Below are positions 9,060-14,754 of a stretch of DNA of 14,754 bases, in pieces. Both the position numbers and the translations under genes were made by a program. The notes under the pieces were generated by a model that saw only the letters and a program-made list of their open reading frames with translations, was not told the DNA's origin and did no database searches. How positions within the stretch are numbered: position 1 is the first letter of the stretch; each line of letters opens with the position of its first letter. Source of the DNA: Neolecta irregularis DAH-3 (taxonomy: Eukaryota; Ascomycota; Neolectomycetes; Neolectales; Neolectaceae); assembly GCA_001929475.1 (NCBI GenBank), contig LXFE01000177.1:1-14754 (forward strand), given 5' to 3'.

Positions 9060-11139
9060 GGTTGTTACGTTCTTGAAGCAGTACTTTGGTATGCCCGGCA
9101 CTGCAGAATACCCTGGTATAAAAGGTTGTTGGTTGAAGATGGAGATAAAATAAATTCTTGCTGATGACGACTAAATTGGGATGAGTTGAGTGCCCAGGGA
9201 GGAATGAGGGAGACTGATGAAATTCTGGGGGGCGAAGTCGAAGCGGGGAGTCGCCTGAGGCGTCTCACTTTCCAAAAAAATAAATTCCGCTGTTGAGATT
9301 TGGTTGCTACATTCCCGACTTACTGGGATCCCCTATCTGGCCTTTACCCCTTTCAAGTGCTAGCTTACACAACACGTTGACACGATGTAATCACAGTCCA
9401 ATCATGCTGGAGCTCTTGCTCCTCCATGGTATGCATTCAAGTGGGCTTATGCTCCTGTCGGCGATCATTCGCAGAATTGCATCACCATGCTGCGCCTCGA
9501 TTAAGAAAAAAAAACTGTTTGATCGAGATCATTAACTACCATAGATAAGACCGAATTAACGAACGGTGAGACAAGCCGTCGATCGGCGCGCTGTGTCTCG
9601 CCTCGAATTTGTAACCTAAAATATTTCTTTTTGTCCTAGCCTTGGTTCAGTAATCCAAAGGATCAACCTACAAGCGACTTACAAATTCAACAAGGAACAG
9701 TTTCTATTTAAAGAAGCGAAGCTTACAAATGGATCATGCTTCAGGGAAGTCAACATCTACAATATTCATTCAACCCATGTATTGTTTCTTTGAAGTTTAC
9801 AAGCCAAAGAATTTTAAAGGAAAAGTTCCATATATCGAGCGAGCAGGAAAGCGAAAGGCGAGTGGAGCCGCCTTGTCCACATTGTTTCTCTAGTGTTTCA
9901 CCAAATCGAGCTCTAGCAAATCTGTCAAACTCTTTAGAACATATGAAATAAGGGTATCTGTTCGTCATTGAGCACCTGGAACATTCTGTATAGAGTTGAA
10001 TGAGAGATTTATTCAATCGTAAAACCTGCTCAAGATTTGGCGAATCATGTTTATTTCACAGAAAAACGCTAGAAATCAGGTGATCGGCAAAAAGGCGCCC
10101 TCATTTTGTCAGTGTGGCTTGAAATCCAAGAATAGATACCAATAAAAACGTCATTGGTATGATAAATAACTCAAGCCTCGAAAGATAATTTCGTCCAATG
10201 GTATCTAAGAATGTGCCAGTTGGCTGCTTTTTTTGGATCATCGGATATCGGCCAAATTGGCAGTTTTAATACCGCAATTTCTTAATTGTTAAATAGCCCC
10301 ATAAGGTGACTGCTTCACGATGCTGCGAATCTTACCCACACCCGTCCTTCATTTATTTATGGCAAGCTTTTATACCCCGAATGATTATTCAACGAACAGA
10401 ATCTGGGGGATTGAGTTAAACTAGCTTAGAGTGTTTTGAAAGCTGTCGGCAAAAAAAACTACCAAGATACCGGACGTGGAACTGATAAGAGTCATGAATT
10501 ATTAGAAGTATTGGTTATATTCACCCAACATCTCCTGCAAGTTTAATTTGCAATTAAACATATACTGCTCGAATTCTGCATGAGGCCGGAAAATTATGGG
10601 TCATTGATTGCAGATAGCTGTAGATCATCGGAATCGCGTGACATAATTGACAGATGCTCGATCATTAACCAGGGAAAGAGAAATTATCAGATGATTACTC
10701 TGTATACGCACTTAACTGGGGAGTGCAGAAAACGACGGCAATAGTCTTAACTGAGTAGATTGATGCAGAGCTATGCTCAAGCAATACGAGGAACTGTAAC
10801 TTGGGAAGTCTCTGGGGACTACCCCAATGACTATATAAAATTTTGAAGAAACTTTGACTAGCTTATATTAACTGATGTCATCATACTCGCCTACCAAACT
10901 TTTTCGAAATAGCTTATGACGAGTATTCTCGATATTATGAGTAAAGGAGCAGGCTTTTAAAGGCTTTCTTGTAACTCTCTGCTCGAAAATCTTTTCATCA
11001 CACGAGTTCATCGCAGATTCCTCAGAATTCCAACAATCTGAATGTGGGATGAAAATGGACATTTTTATTCTTAAATTAAACCCCAATCCAGCGCCTGTAA
11101 AATCAACAACAATCCAAGGAAATATACTAAAAACTTCAT
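9060..11139. other. Long non-coding stretch between zinc-finger and MRL1 genes
   Basis: About 2.1 kb. The left end is the leader and promoter of the zinc-finger gene, and the right end is downstream of MRL1. A 54-codon ATG frame on the plus strand (9729-9893, containing FFEVYKPKNFKGKVPYI) has protein-like composition but no recognised family. An 8-bp inverted repeat with a 9-base loop lies at 10136-10160. A TATATAAAA box at 10832-10840 has no recognised gene downstream. Other open frames are short and mostly lack ATG starts. I see no tRNA, transposon or rRNA. Confidence 0.4.
11064..11069 (-). terminator. Putative polyadenylation signal of MRL1
   Basis: AATAAA on the minus strand lies about 70 bases beyond the MRL1 stop codon (11140-11142). 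Position and motif fit a fungal 3' end; this is inferred only. Confidence 0.4.
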
Positions 11140-12121
11140 TCAATCTTCATCCGTGCCTAAATCCTCATCAAGCTCATCAATTAAACCATTTTCCACCTCA
11201 TCCTGCGCAAACCAATCATGATCAGCGTTCTTCTTCAGTCCAGTCTTTTCTAAACAAGACGTAATAGCAATCTACCTGTCAAATATAGAAATGTGGATGG
11301 AATACCCAGATGATAGTGGCTATTCCACACCAAATTTCCCATTGCGGAAATTGTTTCCAGCCGCGTTTATATAGAATTTTTCGACGGTACAGAATGCTTC
11401 CCAGGCAGTATACTAGAAGAGTTATCATTGCACTGGTTGTCAGACTGAAGGGGTTAGGGGAAGTTGAGGTACATCACACTAAACACAGCCCAGGGATTTG
11501 TCCCAATTTGCGTTTGGATTCCACATGCATATCGAGTCTTCACGTCAAAGAGAAAGAAGCAATCGTGTCTATTTGAAAGAACTGTAGCGTGATTATTCTG
11601 TTTATTAATGATGGGGTTTGTAAGTGAGGAAGGTACAGGTGAAAGACGGTCGCAGGTGAATGTAACGATACTGGACCGACAAAAGTTATGCGCATCAGAA
11701 CACTTTGAATCAGATTCAAGGGTTGATAATAAATGACGATCGTTCATCGTAAAATTTGTAGTCTTCCTAAGGAAAAATTGGCATAATGTCGCCCGTCGAG
11801 AAGATACCCTATATAATATTTCTCATCTCCCACAATTTCTTTCGCAGATACGTTTTTAGCATCTTGCGCCTCATTTTGGATGATTTGATAAAAACTCTCT
11901 TCATCACCACAAAGATTTAGCGTAAATTTTTTGTCTAGAGTCATGGCTCCAAGAGAAGTTCTGGTCATTCTTAGTATCTATACTCTCCAAATACAAAAGT
12001 ACAGCGACAAGGCCGAAATATCATACAACATAGCGCCTGAATTGAAGACACAGACATCTTTCTTCGCGTTCGTGGTCATCGGTCGTAATGCAAGCGTGGC
12101 GTTCAACAACACCTCCGTCAT
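11140..12121 (-). CDS. MRL1: Mannose-6-phosphate-receptor-like sorting receptor Mrl1
   Basis: A type I membrane protein of the fungal Mrl1/MRH family, which carries vacuolar hydrolases from Golgi to endosome. Minus-strand exons are 12121-12003, 11960-11808, 11766-11637, 11597-11473, 11432-11306 and 11271-11140 (786 nt, 261 aa), with introns of 42, 41, 39, 40 and 34 bp. The lumenal domain has seven Cys (24, 57, 113, 120, 129, 147, 159) in MRH-like contexts: FTLNLCG, FTCDR, CFFLFDVKTRYACG. A single membrane helix spans about 171-191, followed by RRK. The cytosolic tail has the family blocks KRGWKQFPQW and, near the end, ENGLIDELDEDL, like the acidic ends of other fungal Mrl1 proteins. The second possible start is 12079. 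Neither start gives a convincing signal peptide (VLLNATLAL is weak), so an unseen upstream exon is possible. Confidence 0.87.
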
Positions 12122-13588
12122 GCTTAATCCGCCCACTTCCCATTACGAGTTCTTAGGTCCTCCTGGTGCCCTTTTAACATCTTTTGGGGTCTGCATTGTC
12201 TCTTTTGCCCTATTCTTTCTGTGTACTGAAGACGGCTGTCCCCCGAAAGAACTTGAAATCAAATGGAACAAATTCTGGAGTTGGAAAATTACGGGGTTAT
12301 ACCTCGTATGGTGGATTTTATTGCTCGCAATGACGATAATTGTTCCGGGAAACTATGTCCAAGGAACAAAATTGCGCGACGGGAAGAATCTATCTTATAA
12401 AATGAATGGTTTGATATTGTATAAATCAAAATTTTCACGGATAGGATTTCGAATATTCATTTTAGTATACTCGATAACGCTTGCAATAGCCTATAAATCG
12501 CCATCAACGCTCGCCTATTTAGCTGATAATTTTCTGCCTCTGATCTCGGTGACATCTCTCTTTTCATTCCTTCTGGCTGTGTTTGTGTACTTCCGTTCCT
12601 ACAAATCATCCGCAATGCTGGCGCTTGGGGGAAATTCTTCTTCTGGGATATACAATGTACATTGGATACTCTTTTTAAAAGCTGATTAGATAGTGGTTCA
12701 TTGGCCGAGAACTTAATCCTCGCATTTCAATACTCAATCTCCATGATTTAGATCTCAAAGAATGGTGCGAACTTCGTCCGGGTCTGATTCTCTGGACGAT
12801 ACTCAATCTCTCTTTTGCGATGAAACAGTACGTTTCTCTCGGTTATGTTCAACTTTCGATGATCCTAGTAAATATTTTTCAATTCATGTACGTGTGGGAT
12901 TCGTTATATAATGAACCCGCAGTATTGACGACAATGGATATAACGTGCCTTTCTCTCATGTTGAAAAGAACTGATTGGAAGGACTGATGGGTTTGGCTTT
13001 ATGCTATCGTTTGGAGATTTATCTTGGGTCCCGACGACTTATTCCCTGCAGGCGCGATATCTCTCACTTTTTCCGCGTGATTTTTCAACAAAGATGATGG
13101 CAATGGTGATCGTTACTCAAATTGTGGGATACTATATTTTCCGCTCGAGCAATTCACAGAAAAACGAGTTTCGGAAAGATCCCAATGCAAGTACAGTGAA
13201 ACGTACACTGTTTCAATGAAGAGAGTTGATGCCCAGATCTGAAATTTCTGGAAACAAAAGCCGGAAGCCTATTGTTGATTTCGGGATGGTGGGGCACTGC
13301 TCGTCACATCAACTATTTGGGTAGGCGTAAACCTAGGGGGATGTCTAAGGTATTAGGTGATTGGATCATGGCGTGCTCATGGTGTCTGACGACGGGGTTC
13401 AATACACCGATAACGTATTTCTATGTTGTTTATTTCGCTGTATGATCCCTGAAAGCAAGAGCTTACTGGAGATCTTGTTGATCCACAGAGAACGCCGGGA
13501 TGATGAGAAATGCTTGAAAAAATATGGGCCGGATTGGGAAAGATATTGCGCCATTGTCAAATGGAGAATCATTCCGTTTGCGTATTGA
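12120..13588 (+). CDS. ERG24: Delta(14)-sterol reductase (C-14 sterol reductase) Erg24
   Basis: Reduces the C14-C15 double bond left by Erg11 in ergosterol synthesis, using NADPH, in the ER membrane; it is the target of morpholine fungicides. Exons are 12120-12408, 12445-12656, 12694-12944, 12982-13202, 13237-13320, 13357-13439 and 13472-13588 (1257 nt, 418 aa; yeast Erg24 is 438). Introns are 36, 37, 37, 34, 36 and 32 bp. Diagnostic blocks in order are [61 protein letters not shown] (sterol reductase signature 1), and [15 protein letters not shown] leading to WRIIPFAY (signature 2). FGDLSWVP marks Erg24 rather than the C-24(28) reductase Erg4. Hydrophobic helices run throughout. The frame is open further upstream to 11931, but that part is antisense to MRL1 exons and unlike Erg24 N-termini, so 12120 is preferred. 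Confidence 0.97.
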
Positions 13589-13931
13589 TTCGCAAGGTGG
13601 CTGACATGGCGTTTCCCCAGAAAAATGTTTCCAAATGCAACTTTTGACGTTATTGGCTGGATTCAGAATGAGACAAGAAATCAATTGAAAATCTGTCATC
13701 TAAACATTAGGTTTGACCCATAATTACCCCACAGTAATCAATAATATGGCAATATGGATAGCATTATGAGATAAGAGACTAGAAATGAACCCCATGTTCA
13801 CCGATCCAAGAGCAAACAAATAAAATAACAACAGAAAGGGAATAGGAGAAAATCCACAGCAAGCTCTGACCATCCCGCCAAAGTTAAACACCCAAAAACA
13901 CAAGAGATAAATAAAATATAAGCCCGAACAA
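13589..13931. other. Convergent 3' region between ERG24 and STB3-like gene
   Basis: This 343-bp gap lies between two facing genes. Plus-strand AATAAA motifs at 13819-13824 and 13910-13915 could serve ERG24, although both are more than 200 bases beyond its stop. The sequence is A-rich on the plus strand from about 13800. No open frame of interest was found. Confidence 0.5.
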
Positions 13932-14603
13932 TCATAGAGAACTTGAAGGAATACTGGTCCCTAATATGACCAAAGCTTGGGCTGCCGTTTCCTCTTTGCG
14001 TCTTGTAACTTCGTGATCCCAAAAGCCAAGACGATTCCAGTCTTCGTCATCTGTGACCATATCGACGTCCTCCTCGTCTTCGATGGGTACTTCCTCGTCT
14101 TCAGACATCATGAGATCGGGGATGAATTGGCTCTCGAGACTTGAGCTTTGTCGTTGGGGGTTTTTCCCGCCAGTATAGGAGCTAGTAGGGCCGTTAACAC
14201 CGATAGCAGCCCAGCGGCCCCAGCCGATTTTTTCAAACTTTTCGCCCTTGCGAGACTCAAGTGCCTTTGTGATTATCCTGCGCTGTTTCTGGGGAGGCAG
14301 TTCTGCGAAGCCGGGGATCATGCTGTTGAGATGGCCGGCAATATGACGGATGGCCATGGCGCCGCGCGAGGCCAGGAGGGTGGGCAGGTAGTGGGTCGAG
14401 AGCTGGGAGGCGGTGATACTGGGACTGTCAAGAAGCGGCGAGATGTCGATGTCGTCGTCGTCGAGGGCCGAGGAGCGATTGGGCGGGAGCGGATCGCGGC
14501 TGGGAATTGCAACCGGGGCAGCAGCAACAAGCGCAAGGGCGGCAGACGCCGCAGAGAAACGGTCCTGGTAAGCGATGTGTGGAACGGGGATGGGCGAAGC
14601 CAT
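13932..14603 (-). CDS. STB3: Stb3-domain protein (Sin3-binding transcription regulator)
   Basis: Stb3 in yeast binds the ribosomal RNA processing element (RRPE) in promoters of growth genes and recruits the Sin3 repressor when nutrients are short. This frame is a single exon of 223 aa starting at the ATG at 14603. Residues about 65-135 carry the Stb3 domain: LPTLLASRGAMAIRHIAGHL, then IPGFAELPPQKQRRIITKAL, then FEKIGWGRWAA. The N-terminus is Ala/Pro-rich with a short acidic run (DDDDID, 48-53). The C-terminal third has a strongly acidic patch (EDEEVPIEDEEDVDMV) and then DEDWNRLG. Yeast Stb3 is about 513 aa, so this protein is less than half as long and is essentially the DNA-binding domain plus an acidic tail. 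It faces ERG24. Domain identity is good; orthology is less sure. Confidence 0.85.
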   Translation of the reverse strand: MASPIPVPHIAYQDRFSAASAALALVAAAPVAIPSRDPLPPNRSSALDDDDIDISPLLDSPSITASQLSTHYLPTLLASRGAMAIRHIAGHLNSMIPGFAELPPQKQRRIITKALESRKGEKFEKIGWGRWAAIGVNGPTSSYTGGKNPQRQSSSLESQFIPDLMMSEDEEVPIEDEEDVDMVTDDEDWNRLGFWDHEVTRRKEETAAQALVILGTSIPSSSL

Positions 14604-14754
14604 AGCAGCGAGCCGAGGCAGATGGAGGTTTAGGGAGAGGAAGGAAGACGGGGCGCGGGCAGGGCCTGTTATAAGGCCGAGGCGGTTGAGTCACCTGCAG
14701 TGCCCCGATGAGCCTTTTATTTCCTGCGAAAAACACATCCGTCTAGCACCAGCT
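14604..14754 (-). promoter_or_regulatory. Upstream region of the STB3-like gene with an AP-1/Gcn4-type site
   Basis: The palindromic TGAGTCA at 14687-14693 lies about 84 bases before the ATG at 14603. TGAGTCA is the core recognised by fungal bZIP factors such as Gcn4/Cpc1. The leader just upstream of the ATG is pyrimidine-rich in the mRNA sense. A single 7-bp match can occur by chance, and the window ends here. Confidence 0.3.

Noticed and set aside
9060-9268. Upstream extension of the zinc-finger frame and an overlapping frame
   Set aside because: They start with GTG rather than ATG; the first ATG in the mRNA sense is at 9059.
10837-10846. AAAATTTT element resembling an RRPE site bound by Stb3
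   Set aside because: An 8-bp AT palindrome next to a TATA box is expected by chance in AT-rich DNA, and no gene is known downstream.
10868-11143. Minus frame just downstream of MRL1
   Set aside because: It has a non-ATG start, overlaps the MRL1 stop, and shows no recognisable motif; it is more likely 3' UTR and spacer.
11931-12119. A 63-codon N-terminal extension of ERG24
   Set aside because: It is antisense to MRL1 exons 1-2, contains the reverse of the MRL1 intron, and does not resemble Erg24 N-termini.
14148-14736. Plus-strand and alternative minus-strand frames over the STB3 gene
   Set aside because: They overlap the Stb3 domain in other frames and show Arg/Gly or Pro/Arg bias only.

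Overview
The window is nuclear DNA from a fungus. Eight protein-coding genes are recognisable, and seven of them are interrupted by spliceosomal GT..AG introns. They include an ergosterol-pathway sterol C-14 reductase (Erg24) and the fungal proteins Stb3, Mrl1 and an Rnc1/Pbp2-type KH protein. The GGSG tail of the ADP/ATP carrier is one I associate with basidiomycetes, but this is weak evidence and I would not name a genus. The most distinctive genome trait is intron size: all 23 introns I reconstructed are about 32-45 bp, placed by reading-frame continuity plus family homology.

Layout: 1-1180 is non-coding apart from a short inverted repeat at the edge. 1181-2258 (+) is the mitochondrial ADP/ATP carrier (5 exons). 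2458-3352 (+) is a TMEM19/DUF92 membrane protein (4 exons) behind a TATA box. 3353-5633 is a gene-poor stretch holding one unrecognised minus-strand reading frame (about 3476-4136). 5634-6084 (+) is a Yippee protein whose first coding exon is the ATG alone. 6627-7755 (-) is a three-KH-domain RNA-binding protein. 8502-9059 (-) is a small C2H2 zinc-finger protein whose finger is completed only by splicing. 9060-11139 is a second long gap. 11140-12121 (-) is the mannose-6-phosphate-receptor-like sorting receptor Mrl1 (6 exons). 12120-13588 (+) is Erg24 (7 exons). 13932-14603 (-) is a short Stb3-domain protein.

The genes do not form one pathway. They are ordinary housekeeping functions: mitochondrial nucleotide exchange, sterol synthesis in the ER, Golgi-to-vacuole sorting, post-transcriptional regulation and growth-linked transcription. 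The most striking arrangement is the head-to-head MRL1/ERG24 pair, where the best-supported start codons interlock in the same four bases (12119-12122). Any promoter must then lie inside the partner's coding sequence. I saw no transposon, CRISPR array, rRNA or convincing tRNA gene, and no clear sign of a new multi-gene system. The best candidates for something undescribed are the interlocked pair, the miniature introns, the Yippee stop codon embedded in a splice donor, and the orphan reading frame.
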